13,200 nucleotides of DNA, from contig JAKACS010000022.1 in NCBI GenBank assembly GCA_021821235.1, positions 1 through 13,200 of the forward strand. Reading direction: 5' to 3'. The position numbers and the translations under genes were made by a program. The notes under the pieces are model-generated. The model had not been told where the DNA came from. It did no database searches and saw nothing but the letters and a program-made list of their open reading frames with translations. The DNA comes from Bacillota bacterium (lineage in GTDB: Bacteria > Bacillota > Bacilli > Bacillales_B > DSM-18226). Shown here piece by piece: positions 5,656 through 13,192 of the stretch (position 1 is the stretch's first letter; the number at the start of each line of letters is the position of its first letter).

Positions 5656-7053
5656 TTAGATGAAGAAGATCGCTGCAATGGTCGTAACGGTAAGCCCGAT
5701 AATGACCGGTACTAGATTTCTCCTTGCAAGTTCGAACGGATCAACATTACAAATTGCGGCTGCCGGAATTAACGCCCATGGGACAAGAGTTCCACCGCCG
5801 ACCCAAATCGCCGCAATTTGCCCGAGAGCTGTAAGTGTTGCTGCCCCTTTGCCAATGGAAATTGCAAATAAGTTGGCAATGGAGCCGGCGAGAGAAATGC
5901 CTGAGAAGCCTGAACCATCAAGTCCGGTAATCGCTCCTACGGCCGTTAATGTCACTGCTCCGACCGCTTTACTTAATGGAACCACATTTGCAAGGGCGAC
6001 GCCAAGGTCGTTGACAATTCCTTGGGATCCTTTTGGAAGAAAATCGCCGATGATTTTAGTGAAACCAGCATCGCCAAGGTAAAAGAAAGCGGCAATTGGA
6101 ATAACAGGTCCGAACACTTTAAAGCCAAATTGAAACCCTTCGATTAAATAGTTGGTCATTTGCTCTAATCCTTTGTTTTTGTGACCGGTCATGGTAATCA
6201 AGATGAGAATAATGATCGAGGTTCCGCCAATTAACGCTGTTGCGTCACCCCCTTGCAGTTTGAGAAAATACATTGCTGCTACATCAATCAAAAATAAGAC
6301 GGGAACAAGAAATGCAAAGAAACGTCTTTGTCCTTTCGTCATCGAAACGGAGGAATCTGCCTTCTCAGAAGTTTCTACATCCGCTGTATAGGAAGTATTT
6401 GTAAGCAGCCCTTTCTTCATATCTTTTTTTAGGAAATAAAAAGCGACAACAGTGGTAACAAACCCCATAATAAAGACAAGCGGAACGCTGGCACTAATTA
6501 CACTATGGATTGGAAGTCCGGCCGCATCGGCTGTTAATTTGGGAGCTGCTTGAATGACAAAATCTCCTGACAAGGCAATTCCGTGTCCGAATAAGTTCAT
6601 GGCCATTGCGACGCCTAATGCAGGCAAGCCTGCCCTTAGCGCAACAGGTAAGAGAACAGCGCCTAAAAGGGCAACAGCTGGTGAAGGCCAGAAAAACCAA
6701 GAGATGACCATCATCAGAATCCCAATTGTCCAGTAGGCGAGAGAGGGATTACGGATCAGTTTGGTAAACGGATAAATCATTACATCGTTAATACCTGTAG
6801 CTGTTAAGGTTTTGCTCATCGCAACAATAATCGAGATCACGAGAATGGTCGAAAGCAGTTCGGTAATCGCATAAATAAAACTATTAAAAATACTGCTAAC
6901 AGAACTGCTTAGCGATCCGGTAGCGGTAAGGGCGAGTAAAAATATCCCTACGATACAAACAAGTGTGGTGTCTCTTCTCATCACCATAAAGCCGATGATC
7001 AAGACGATAAAGACAATATAAATCCAATGAAGAGCGGTAAGCTCAACAATCAT
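5656..7053 (-). CDS. YhfA-like multi-pass membrane permease, substrate unknown
   Basis: This 465-aa very hydrophobic protein has about 10-12 membrane segments, e.g. residues 5-24, 29-48, 54-80, 104-155 (two or more), 185-208, 245-265, 273-290, 312-328 and 447-465. A distinctive block SWFFWPSPAVALLGAVLLPVALRAGLP is followed by MNLFGHGIALSGDFVIQ, and a charged loop spans residues ~208-240. The two halves look like an inverted-repeat secondary carrier of the ion-transporter type. From memory it resembles B. subtilis YhfA, which maps near hemEHY-lplJ; I cannot assign a substrate. Start ATG 7053-7051 follows a near-perfect AAGGAGGAG (7068-7060); an upstream TTG at 7071 would overlap it. It is downstream of the hmoB-like gene on the same strand but separated by a terminator. 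Confidence 0.85.
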   Translation of the reverse strand: MIVELTALHWIYIVFIVLIIGFMVMRRDTTLVCIVGIFLLALTATGSLSSSVSSIFNSFIYAITELLSTILVISIIVAMSKTLTATGINDVMIYPFTKLIRNPSLAYWTIGILMMVISWFFWPSPAVALLGAVLLPVALRAGLPALGVAMAMNLFGHGIALSGDFVIQAAPKLTADAAGLPIHSVISASVPLVFIMGFVTTVVAFYFLKKDMKKGLLTNTSYTADVETSEKADSSVSMTKGQRRFFAFLVPVLFLIDVAAMYFLKLQGGDATALIGGTSIIILILITMTGHKNKGLEQMTNYLIEGFQFGFKVFGPVIPIAAFFYLGDAGFTKIIGDFLPKGSQGIVNDLGVALANVVPLSKAVGAVTLTAVGAITGLDGSGFSGISLAGSIANLFAISIGKGAATLTALGQIAAIWVGGGTLVPWALIPAAAICNVDPFELARRNLVPVIIGLTVTTIAAIFFI

Positions 7054-7114
7054 ACAGTCTCCTCCTTCCAATATCCAAACGCGGTGGGCTGGGTATTCGC
7101 CCTGTTTGGCTGTA

Positions 7115-7142
7115 ATACAGAATATGAAATTGTTTACAAGGC
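7115..7142 (-). promoter_or_regulatory. Possible promoter of the permease gene
   Basis: On the minus strand TTGTAA and TATTAC occur with a 16-nt spacer, each matching 4 of 6 consensus bases. They lie about 60 nt upstream of the permease start and after the preceding terminator, so a promoter is needed hereabouts. The match is weak. Confidence 0.3.
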
Positions 7143-7183
7143 GTGAGGGGACTGCCAGAATTTATTTATGGGCTTTGAAAGCA

Positions 7184-7217
7184 AAAAAAGAATGGAGCAA
7201 ACACTCCATTCTTTTTT
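7184..7217. terminator. Terminator of the HmoB-like gene
   Basis: A perfect 14-bp inverted repeat, six A, GAATGGAG, loop CAAACA, CTCCATTC, six T, forms a hairpin with A and T runs on both sides. On the minus strand it lies 67 nt after the stop of the HmoB-like gene and separates it from the permease gene. Confidence 0.88.
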
Positions 7218-7283
7218 CAGTAGAACTAAAACAAGGTAAGTTCATTCTGAAAGGTTTTACAGTTCAACAACCATAAGCTTGTG

Positions 7284-7778
7284 CTATTCAACGATGCTGT
7301 ATGTCTTTACATACGGCATACTTGCAAAAAATTTCTCTGTCGACTCCGTGTCATTTGCAAAATTGAGACTTGCCTTATACGATGAGGAGGCCTTCCAGCT
7401 TTGAAAAGCCTGTTCCGTGTCCCATATTGTTAAAACAAGATAGGTTTGCGAATTCAACGGCTTTAACACTCTGATTGCTGCAAATCCTGATTCTGCTTCA
7501 ATCGAAGCTGTTTTATTTTTAAACTGATACTCAAAAAGCGGACGTCCCTCATCGGTAACAGGAACATGGATGAATGCGGAAAATCCCGTTTCTCTAATCG
7601 TTCCTTTGGAATAAAGGATCAGGTACTTTCGAGGTTCTTTAAAGACAGTTTCGCCATTTGTTTCGTGAAGCAGCAGGGCGTCATCCGCATTCGCCATTTT
7701 CACCATCCTCTCGCCAGGATTACTTGTGACGATCTTTGACAAATACTCCAATGTCCCGGTTGTTACGTAAATATTCAA
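7284..7778 (-). CDS. hmoB: HmoB-like protein with altered haem/active-site positions
   Basis: This 164-aa protein aligns along its length with B. subtilis HmoB (YhgC), a haem-degrading monooxygenase with an N-terminal extension and a C-terminal antibiotic-biosynthesis-monooxygenase fold. Shared stretches include HETNGETVF, EGRPLFE, GFAAIRVLKPL, TYLVLTIWDTEQAFQSW and SSYK. Start: TTG 7778 gives the same N-terminus as HmoB and the same residue numbering, with GGTGA 7 nt upstream; an ATG at 7784 has that site only 1 nt away. With this numbering Trp128 is kept, but Asn70 is replaced by Ile (next residue His71) and the haem-ligand His138 by Leu. Haem cleavage by the canonical mechanism is therefore doubtful; haem or other ligand binding is possible. 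It is divergent from hemE, as yhgC lies near hemE in B. subtilis. Confidence 0.85.
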   Translation of the reverse strand: MNIYVTTGTLEYLSKIVTSNPGERMVKMANADDALLLHETNGETVFKEPRKYLILYSKGTIRETGFSAFIHVPVTDEGRPLFEYQFKNKTASIEAESGFAAIRVLKPLNSQTYLVLTIWDTEQAFQSWKASSSYKASLNFANDTESTEKFFASMPYVKTYSIVE

Positions 7779-7865
7779 CACCATTTCACCAACCTTTCCT
7801 TAGCATTATCCTCTTATTTTTCCTACCAAAGTATGAAAAATTCTAAACGGAAAAACGACTTTTTT

Positions 7866-7893
7866 TTGACAGTTATTCTCATTCCCTATACAT
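7866..7893 (+). promoter_or_regulatory. Candidate promoter with an overlapping Fur-like box
   Basis: A perfect -35 TTGACA (7866-7871) is followed 15-16 nt later by TATACAT (7887-7893) as a -10. Over the -35 and spacer lies TGACAGT-T-ATTCTCA (7867-7881), which matches the Fur core TGATAAT-N-ATTATCA at 11 of 14 positions and keeps the outer TGA/TCA. It points towards hemE. It could control hemEHY, the micro-ORF at 7914, or be a chance match. Confidence 0.5.
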
Positions 7894-7913
7894 CAAAGGA
7901 GAAAATCGTTATA

Positions 7914-7991
7914 GTGGAACCATACTACTATCCATACTGTCCAACACCTCGAGCATATTCTTATCTCCGCCAATGTAGATCCCTATCATAG
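7914..7991 (+). CDS. Possible Tyr-rich micro-ORF (25 aa) before hemE
   Basis: This is a GTG-started frame of 25 codons ending TAG, beginning MEPYYYPYCPTP, with six Tyr, two Cys and four Pro. An AAAGGAG ribosome binding site lies at 7895-7901, but 12 nt before GTG, which is long. The candidate Fur-linked promoter is immediately upstream. I do not recognise it. It could be a genuine small protein, a leader peptide in the hemE leader, or a fortuitous frame. Confidence 0.3.
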   Translation: MEPYYYPYCPTPRAYSYLRQCRSLS

Positions 7992-7995
7992 AAGT

Positions 7996-8023
7996 TTCAC
8001 TTTATAGAAAGTTATATTAAAAT
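7996..8023 (+). promoter_or_regulatory. Possible proximal hemE promoter
   Basis: TTCACT (7996-8001) and TAAAAT (8018-8023) are separated by 16 nt, upstream of the hemE ribosome binding site. If used, transcription begins near 8030, making the in-frame ATG at 8035 leader sequence and supporting the start at 8062. Hexamer matches are moderate. Confidence 0.4.
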
Positions 8024-8061
8024 GTTAAGCAGACATGTCTCGAAAGGTGGATATTTTTACA

Positions 8062-9105
8062 ATGGCAAAAGCAATAAATGAAACATTTTTAAAAGCGGCA
8101 AGGGGGGAGAGAACCGACTATGTCCCGGTATGGTATATGCGTCAGGCCGGCCGGTCGCAGCCGGAATACAGAAAGATAAAAGAAAAATATTCTTTATTTG
8201 AAATTACCCACCAACCGGAACTTTGTGCGTATGTTACCCGCCTGCCGGTTGAACAATACAACAATGATGCAGCCATTCTTTATAAGGACATTATGACGCC
8301 GTTGCCAGCGATGGGCGTCGATGTGGAAATAAAGGGCGGGGTTGGCCCGGTCATTGCCAATCCAATCCGATCGCTTGCTGATGTTGAAAGACTGGGAGTA
8401 ATCCATCCAGAGAAGGATGTTCCTTACGTTTTAGATACCATTAAACTTTTAACAGAAGAACAATTGTCGGTTCCATTGATCGGTTTTTCCGGCGCGCCAT
8501 TTACCTTGGCAAGTTATTTAATTGAAGGAGGACCATCAAGAAACTATATTAAAACCAAATCGTTCATGTATGCAGAACAAAAAGCCTGGGCTGTTTTAAT
8601 GGATAAATTGGCGGATATGATTATTACATATGCAAATGCGCAAATCAATGCCGGGGCAAAAGCAATTCAAATTTTTGATTCGTGGGTTGGCGCGTTAAAT
8701 GCCGAAGACTACCGGATTTTTATTAAACCGGCAATGGCGAAAATTTTCGCATCACTTAAAGAGAGCGGGGCTCCATTGATTATGTTTGGTGTCGGCGCAA
8801 GCCATTTGGCTCTTGATTGGAATGACCTTCCGCTTAATGTTATCGGGCTCGATTGGAGAATGTCGATTGAACAGGCAAGGAAAGAAGGCATTACGAAAGC
8901 GATTCAAGGCAATCTTGATCCTGCAGTCCTGATGGCGCCATGGCATGTAATTGAGGAAAAAACTCGGGATATCCTTGACCAGGGAATGGAACGAAATGGC
9001 TTTATCTTTAATCTTGGACACGGTGTGTTTCCGCAAGTTGATCCCGAAGTTCTGAAAAAATTAACGGCATTTGTTCATGAATACTCTGCCGAAAATCGCG
9101 GATAA
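8062..9105 (+). CDS. hemE: HemE, uroporphyrinogen III decarboxylase
   Basis: This 347-aa cytosolic enzyme converts uroporphyrinogen III to coproporphyrinogen III by removing four carboxyl groups, without a cofactor. Family marks are [14 protein letters not shown] with substrate-binding arginines 27 and 31, the catalytic Asp76 in [30 protein letters not shown], and NLGHGVFP near the end. They sit two residues earlier than the equivalents I recall in B. subtilis HemE (Arg29, Arg33, Asp78). Start ATG 8062 has AAGGTGG at 8044-8050; the in-frame ATG at 8035 has no ribosome binding site and would add nine non-conserved residues. It is the first gene of hemEHY. A small terminator-like hairpin overlaps its stop codon. 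Confidence 0.96.
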   Translation: MAKAINETFLKAARGERTDYVPVWYMRQAGRSQPEYRKIKEKYSLFEITHQPELCAYVTRLPVEQYNNDAAILYKDIMTPLPAMGVDVEIKGGVGPVIANPIRSLADVERLGVIHPEKDVPYVLDTIKLLTEEQLSVPLIGFSGAPFTLASYLIEGGPSRNYIKTKSFMYAEQKAWAVLMDKLADMIITYANAQINAGAKAIQIFDSWVGALNAEDYRIFIKPAMAKIFASLKESGAPLIMFGVGASHLALDWNDLPLNVIGLDWRMSIEQARKEGITKAIQGNLDPAVLMAPWHVIEEKTRDILDQGMERNGFIFNLGHGVFPQVDPEVLKKLTAFVHEYSAENRG

Positions 9106-9120
9106 AAATCTGCTTTTTTT
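9098..9120 (+). terminator. Weak terminator-like hairpin at the hemE stop
   Basis: GCGGAT-AAAA-ATCTGC (six pairs, one G-U) is followed by seven T. It overlaps the last hemE codons and stop. The stem is short, so partial termination inside the hem operon is more likely than a full stop. Confidence 0.5.
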
Positions 9121-9183
9121 CCAAAAAATAAAATGATAAAATAAGCGGAATTTTGCTTAAAAGTTGTAAAAGTCTTGATTGCA

Positions 9184-9213
9184 GCAGGGGAACTTTGCTA
9201 AAAGTTCCCCTGC
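9184..9213. repeat. Strong 13-bp hairpin between hemE and hemH
   Basis: GCAGGGGAACTTT-GCTA-AAAGTTCCCCTGC is a perfect 13-bp stem with a 4-nt loop. It is followed by CATAGTTGC, not a U tract. It lies 41 nt before the hemH start. It may stabilise a processed hemH-hemY transcript or mark an RNase cut region; it is not a standard intrinsic terminator. Confidence 0.7.
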
Positions 9214-9254
9214 CATAGTTGCATACTAAATGGGATAGACAATGAGGTGTGATA

Positions 9255-10205
9255 ATGAGGAAAAAGCGAATGGGTCTGCTTGTAATGGCGTACGGGACCC
9301 CCAATCGGCTAGATGATCTGGAACGGTATTACACCCATATTCGCCGGGGAAGAAAGCCATCGCCTGAAATGATAGAAGAGCTGAGACACCGCTACGAGAT
9401 GATTGGCGGAATTTCACCTCTTGCTAAACTGGCAGTACAACAAGCCGAAATGCTTGAAAAACGGTTAAATGACGTTCAAGATAAAATAGAATTTAAAATG
9501 TACTTAGGGCTCAAGCATTTTGAGCCATTTATTGAAAATGCGGTTGAAAAAATGCACAAAGATGGTATTACACAAGCTGTAAGTATTGTACTGGCACCGC
9601 ATTTTTCAACTTTCAGCATAAAATCGTATAACGACCGAGCGAAAGAAGCGGCAGAAAAGCTTGGCTCCCTAAAAATATTGTCAGTGGAAAGCTGGTACAG
9701 GGAACCGAAATTCATTGAATATTGGGCTAAGGGAATTATAGACTCCTACACTCGCATGCCGCAGGAAGAAAGAAGCGAGGCGATGCTCATTGTTTCGGCC
9801 CATAGCTTGCCGGAAAAAATTATTGAATTTGGCGACCCTTACCCAGAGCAGCTTCAAGAAACAGCAAAGTTGATTGCGGAAAAGACGGGAATTAAGCAGT
9901 ATGCCGTTGGATGGCAAAGTGCCGGCAACACTCCGGAGCCATGGATTGGCCCGGATGTTCAGGATTTAACAAAATCGCTCTTTAAGGAGCATCCATACAA
10001 GGCGTTTGTATTTGCCCCTGTTGGTTTTGTGTGTGACCATCTGGAAGTACTTTATGATAATGATATTGAATGTAAAGCGGTAACCGATGAATTGGGTGCC
10101 AGCTATTACCGTCCTGAAATGCCAAACGTAAATCCGGAATTGATTGATGCAATGACCTCTGTCATTTTGAAAAAAGTAGCGGAGAGTGGGCAGCATGATG
10201 ATTGA
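9255..10205 (+). CDS. hemH: HemH/CpfC, coproporphyrin ferrochelatase
   Basis: This 316-aa iron chelatase inserts Fe2+ into coproporphyrin III in the Gram-positive haem pathway. It has the family motifs LLVMAYGTP (8-16), YYTHIRRG (25-32), LAPHFSTFS (113-121), SAHSLPEK with metal-ligand His183, [12 protein letters not shown] (219-230) and [10 protein letters not shown] with Glu264. Both His183 and Glu264 have exactly the B. subtilis HemH numbering. That supports the ATG at 9255, with GAGGTG 5 nt upstream, over the GTG at 9249. The C-terminus runs about six residues beyond B. subtilis HemH. The gap from hemE is about 150 nt and holds two hairpins; the next gene hemY starts 14 nt after the stop. 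Confidence 0.96.
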   Translation: MRKKRMGLLVMAYGTPNRLDDLERYYTHIRRGRKPSPEMIEELRHRYEMIGGISPLAKLAVQQAEMLEKRLNDVQDKIEFKMYLGLKHFEPFIENAVEKMHKDGITQAVSIVLAPHFSTFSIKSYNDRAKEAAEKLGSLKILSVESWYREPKFIEYWAKGIIDSYTRMPQEERSEAMLIVSAHSLPEKIIEFGDPYPEQLQETAKLIAEKTGIKQYAVGWQSAGNTPEPWIGPDVQDLTKSLFKEHPYKAFVFAPVGFVCDHLEVLYDNDIECKAVTDELGASYYRPEMPNVNPELIDAMTSVILKKVAESGQHDD

Positions 10206-10219
10206 AAGAGGTGACATTC

Positions 10220-11647
10220 GTGGCAAATGAGATAAAAAAAGTCGCGATTATCGGCGGTGGGATTACAGGACTGACCACTACTTATTATTTGCAAAAGTTG
10301 ATACGTGAAAACAAACTTCCAATTGAAATTAAATTAATTGAGGCATCCCACCGGCTTGGCGGAAAGCTGCAGACAGTGGTAAGGGATGGTTTTACGATCG
10401 AAAGGGGCCCGGATTCTTTTTTAGCGCGAAAAACGAGTATGATTGAGCTTGCAAAGGAAGTAGGAATGGACGACAAGCTGGTGCATAATTCAACAGGGAA
10501 ATCCTATGTTTTAGTGAATGAGCAGCTATACTCGATGCCAGGCGGATCCATTATGGGTATTCCGACAAAAATCGGTCCCTTTCTGACAACAGGACTGTTT
10601 TCCATTCCAGCGAAGCTTCGGGCTGCTGTCGACTTTATTTTACCGAGGTCTGAAAGCGGAAAAGATCAATCCCTTGGCGACTTTTTCCGCAGAAGATTGG
10701 GTGATGAAGTAGTGGAAAATTTAATTGAACCCTTGCTCTCCGGAATTTATGCCGGTGACATTGATCAATTAAGTTTAATGTCGACATTTCCCCAATTTTA
10801 TGAGGTGGAACAAAAGTACCGGAGCCTTATTATTGGAATGAAGAAAACTTCTGTACGAAAGCCGAAAAAAGCGGAAAATAGTAGTGCAAAACAACAGGGA
10901 GCGTTTCTCACTTTTACTACAGGACTCCAGTCTTTTGCAGAGGCAATTGAGACCCATATTGATCCGGAAACGATTATAAAAGGCCATCGGGTAAAAAAGA
11001 TTGTGAAAACCAAACAGCAATACGAGCTTTATTTAAACAATGGTGAGTCGATTTTGGCAGATGCAATTGTAGCAGCAACGCCACATAAGATAACCCAAAC
11101 CATGTTTTCTGATTACCGCTTTTTTGATCCATTCAAGGAGGTTCCGTCCACATCTGTCGCGACGGTTGCCCTTGCTTTTCCTGAAGAAGCGGTCAAAAAG
11201 GATATTGACGGAACAGGGTTTGTCGTTTCAAGAAACAGCGATTATACGATTACAGCCTGCACATGGACACATAAAAAATGGGCTCACTCGACTCCAAAAG
11301 GGAAGGTCTTGCTCCGCTGCTATGTCGGCAGGGCTGGCGATGAGACGATTGTCGACCTTTCCGATGATCAAATTGTGAAAATTGTTCTTGATGATTTAAG
11401 CAAAACGATGGATATTACGATGAGTCCGGATTTTGCCGTTGTTTCGCGCTGGAATAATTCGATGCCGCAATATACGGTGGGGCATAAAGAGCGCATTGAC
11501 ACAATTGAAAAGCATTTAACGGAAGAATTGCCTGGGGTGTTTTTGGCCGGCTCTTCTTATGGGGGAGTGGGGATGCCGGACTGTGTCGACCAAGGTATGC
11601 TGGCAGTAGAAAAGGTTTTGCAGTTTTTCGAGTTAGCAGATAAATAA
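10220..11647 (+). CDS. hemY: HemY/CgoX, coproporphyrinogen III oxidase
   Basis: This 475-aa FAD enzyme oxidises coproporphyrinogen III to coproporphyrin III with oxygen; the older name protoporphyrinogen oxidase is common. The N-terminal dinucleotide-binding motif VAIIGGGITGL occupies about residues 8-18. It is followed by RLGGKLQTV, IERGPDSFL, QSLGDFFRRRLGDEVVENLIEPLLSGIYAGD and, near the end, GSSYGGVGMPDCVDQG, the conserved FAD-contact block. Length is close to B. subtilis HemY (470 aa). Start GTG 10220 follows AGAGGTGA with 5 nt spacing; the in-frame TTG at 10202 precedes that site. It is the last gene of hemEHY and has a terminator straight after the stop. Confidence 0.95.
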   Translation: MANEIKKVAIIGGGITGLTTTYYLQKLIRENKLPIEIKLIEASHRLGGKLQTVVRDGFTIERGPDSFLARKTSMIELAKEVGMDDKLVHNSTGKSYVLVNEQLYSMPGGSIMGIPTKIGPFLTTGLFSIPAKLRAAVDFILPRSESGKDQSLGDFFRRRLGDEVVENLIEPLLSGIYAGDIDQLSLMSTFPQFYEVEQKYRSLIIGMKKTSVRKPKKAENSSAKQQGAFLTFTTGLQSFAEAIETHIDPETIIKGHRVKKIVKTKQQYELYLNNGESILADAIVAATPHKITQTMFSDYRFFDPFKEVPSTSVATVALAFPEEAVKKDIDGTGFVVSRNSDYTITACTWTHKKWAHSTPKGKVLLRCYVGRAGDETIVDLSDDQIVKIVLDDLSKTMDITMSPDFAVVSRWNNSMPQYTVGHKERIDTIEKHLTEELPGVFLAGSSYGGVGMPDCVDQGMLAVEKVLQFFELADK

Positions 11648-11649
11648 AC

Positions 11650-11681
11650 AGAAGCTGTTCATTTGGAATAGCTTCTTTTTT
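11650..11681 (+). terminator. Terminator of the hemEHY operon
   Basis: AGAAGCTGTTC-ATTTG-GAATAGCTTCT forms an 11-bp stem with one G-U pair, followed by a T run. It begins 2 nt after the hemY stop codon. Confidence 0.88.
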
Positions 11682-11835
11682 CTTGCATTTGCGGCGCCTC
11701 TTTGATCCGCTTTTGTCGCAGGATACTGAATCTTTTTAGATAAGCTTTTAAATGAAGCAGAAAGCAAGTTTCGTGGTAAACTAATGCTGGCGGAAGAATT
11801 TTTAGCAATTTTACTATAAAAAGGAGCCATTTCTT

Positions 11836-12828
11836 ATGCTGTTTATTGATAATAAAGGGATTAACGATCCGCGCATCAATCTTGCTATTGAAGAATATGC
11901 ACTAAAGAATCTTGATAGCAGTCAAACCTACTTACTGTTTTATATAAATGAGCCGTCGATTATTATTGGCAAAAACCAAAATACGATTGAAGAGATCAAT
12001 CTTGAATATGTGGAGAAAAATGGGATTCATGTTGTCCGAAGATTATCGGGAGGCGGTGCGGTTTATCATGATCTGGGAAATTTGAATTTTAGTTTTATCA
12101 CGAAGGATGACGGCGAAAGCTTCCATAATTTTCGTAAATTCACGGAACCGGTCATTATGGCGCTCAAAAAACTGGGGGTAAATGCGGAATTAAGCGGCCG
12201 AAATGATATTGAAGTTGAAGGAAGAAAAATTTCCGGCAATGCCCAATTCTCAACAAGAGGCCGAATGTTCAGCCATGGAACATTGCTATTTAACTCCGAA
12301 ATGGAGCATGTCGTCTCTGCATTAAAAGTGAGGAAGGACAAAATTGAGTCTAAAGGAATCAAATCGATTCGCAGCCGCGTTGCAAATATTTCCGAGTTTC
12401 TTAAAGAAAAGATCACCATCGAGCAATTTCGTTTGCTGCTGCTTCAATCGATTTTTGAAGGGAATAAGGAGATTCCGGAATATGTTCTAACAAGGGAAGA
12501 TTGGGAAAAAATTAATCAGCTTTCCAGAGAGCGTTATCAGAACTGGGATTGGAACTACGGCAAGTCGCCAAAATTCAACCTTCAGCGTACCCATCGCTTC
12601 TCTGTAGGACAAATTGATGTTCGGCTTGAGGTGAACAAAGGGCTGATTGAAAACTGTAAAATTTACGGTGATTTCTTTGGTGTTGGCGATATAAGCGAAA
12701 TCGAAGCAAAATTAAAAAATATCCGATACGAAAAAGCTGCAATTGAACAGGCTCTTGCAGATGTAAACGTAGTCTACTATTTTGGCAGCATATCAAAACA
12801 GGAATTGATTGATTTAATAATTTACTAA
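11836..12828 (+). CDS. lplJ: LplJ, lipoate-protein ligase
   Basis: This 330-aa enzyme attaches lipoate to lipoyl domains through lipoyl-AMP, allowing use of external lipoate by 2-oxoacid dehydrogenases and the glycine cleavage system. Diagnostic motifs are RRLSGGGAVYHDLGN (residues 68-82, the lipoate-binding signature), GRNDIEVEGRKISGNAQ with the active-site Lys131, and HGTLLFN (148-154). A C-terminal accessory domain follows from about residue 245. Length equals B. subtilis LplJ (331 aa). ATG 11836 follows AAGGAG (11821-11826). The gene is monocistronic, lying between two terminators. Confidence 0.94.
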   Translation: MLFIDNKGINDPRINLAIEEYALKNLDSSQTYLLFYINEPSIIIGKNQNTIEEINLEYVEKNGIHVVRRLSGGGAVYHDLGNLNFSFITKDDGESFHNFRKFTEPVIMALKKLGVNAELSGRNDIEVEGRKISGNAQFSTRGRMFSHGTLLFNSEMEHVVSALKVRKDKIESKGIKSIRSRVANISEFLKEKITIEQFRLLLLQSIFEGNKEIPEYVLTREDWEKINQLSRERYQNWDWNYGKSPKFNLQRTHRFSVGQIDVRLEVNKGLIENCKIYGDFFGVGDISEIEAKLKNIRYEKAAIEQALADVNVVYYFGSISKQELIDLIIY

Positions 12829-12833
12829 GAGGG

Positions 12834-12869
12834 AACGCGCGGTCAGCTTAAAAACTGACGTGCGTTTTT
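12834..12869 (+). terminator. Terminator of lplJ
   Basis: AACGCGCGGTCAG and CTGACGTGCGTT pair with one G-U and one bulged G around an A-rich loop. They are followed by TTTTTCTTTTT. It lies 5 nt after the lplJ stop. Confidence 0.87.
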
Positions 12870-12879
12870 CTTTTTGGCT

Positions 12880-13100
12880 AATTGAATTTGTATCTTAATT
12901 ATCATCCAGATCAGTAAAAGGGAAAAACCAAGTCGATCGATGGTTCACACTAAAAACGGTCATCAAAAACCTGAGAGTTTTACACATGGAACGCCAAACA
13001 GAGAAATCGCGGGTTTTACAAAGGGTTCCAGAACGGCACGATTGGGGACGGAACCATATTTAATGTGGAGAAGCTTTATTGTCAAAAATATGTTTGTTGA
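12880..13100. other. Intergenic DNA between lplJ and the last gene, no gene seen
   Basis: No supported ORF is present. There is a GGTTCC (13024-13029) and GGAACC (13050-13055) inverted pair with a 20-nt loop. Two loosely similar stretches near 12975-12992 and 13010-13029 share AGTTTTACA/GGTTTTACA and a following GGAAC/GGTTCC. It may be decayed repeat DNA; I see nothing firmer. Confidence 0.4.
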
Positions 13101-13106
13101 AAAAAC

Positions 13107-13135
13107 TTGAATACTAAAATTTCTTTCAATATAAT
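13107..13135 (+). promoter_or_regulatory. Strong SigA promoter before the last gene
   Basis: TTGAAT (13107-13112) and a perfect TATAAT (13130-13135) are separated by 17 nt. The predicted start is near 13142, giving a leader of about 50 nt that contains the FadR-type operator. Confidence 0.85.
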
Positions 13136-13156
13136 GAATTTAGAATATTTTAAAAA

Positions 13157-13174
13157 TGAATGACTATTCATTCA
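13157..13174. promoter_or_regulatory. FadR-type operator
   Basis: TGAATGACTATTCATTCA has perfect 7-bp arms (9 bp counting the flanking AA/TT) and fits the Bacillus FadR (YsiA) consensus TGAATGAMTANTCATTCA at every position. FadR is a TetR-family repressor of fatty-acid degradation genes, released by long-chain acyl-CoA. The site starts about 15 nt downstream of the predicted transcription start, where it could block initiation or elongation. Confidence 0.85.
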
Positions 13175-13192
13175 TTAAGAGGAGGGGATTGT

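Noticed and set aside
5660..6082. 140-aa plus-strand frame antisense to the permease gene
   Set aside because: It lies wholly inside a clearly coding membrane-protein gene, has no ribosome binding site, and its composition mirrors the opposite frame.
8035..8061. Upstream ATG start for hemE
   Set aside because: It has no ribosome binding site, adds residues absent from the family, and lies about 5 nt after the predicted transcription start.
12066..12419. 117-aa minus-strand frame inside lplJ
   Set aside because: It is a shadow of the lplJ coding sequence and has no independent signals.
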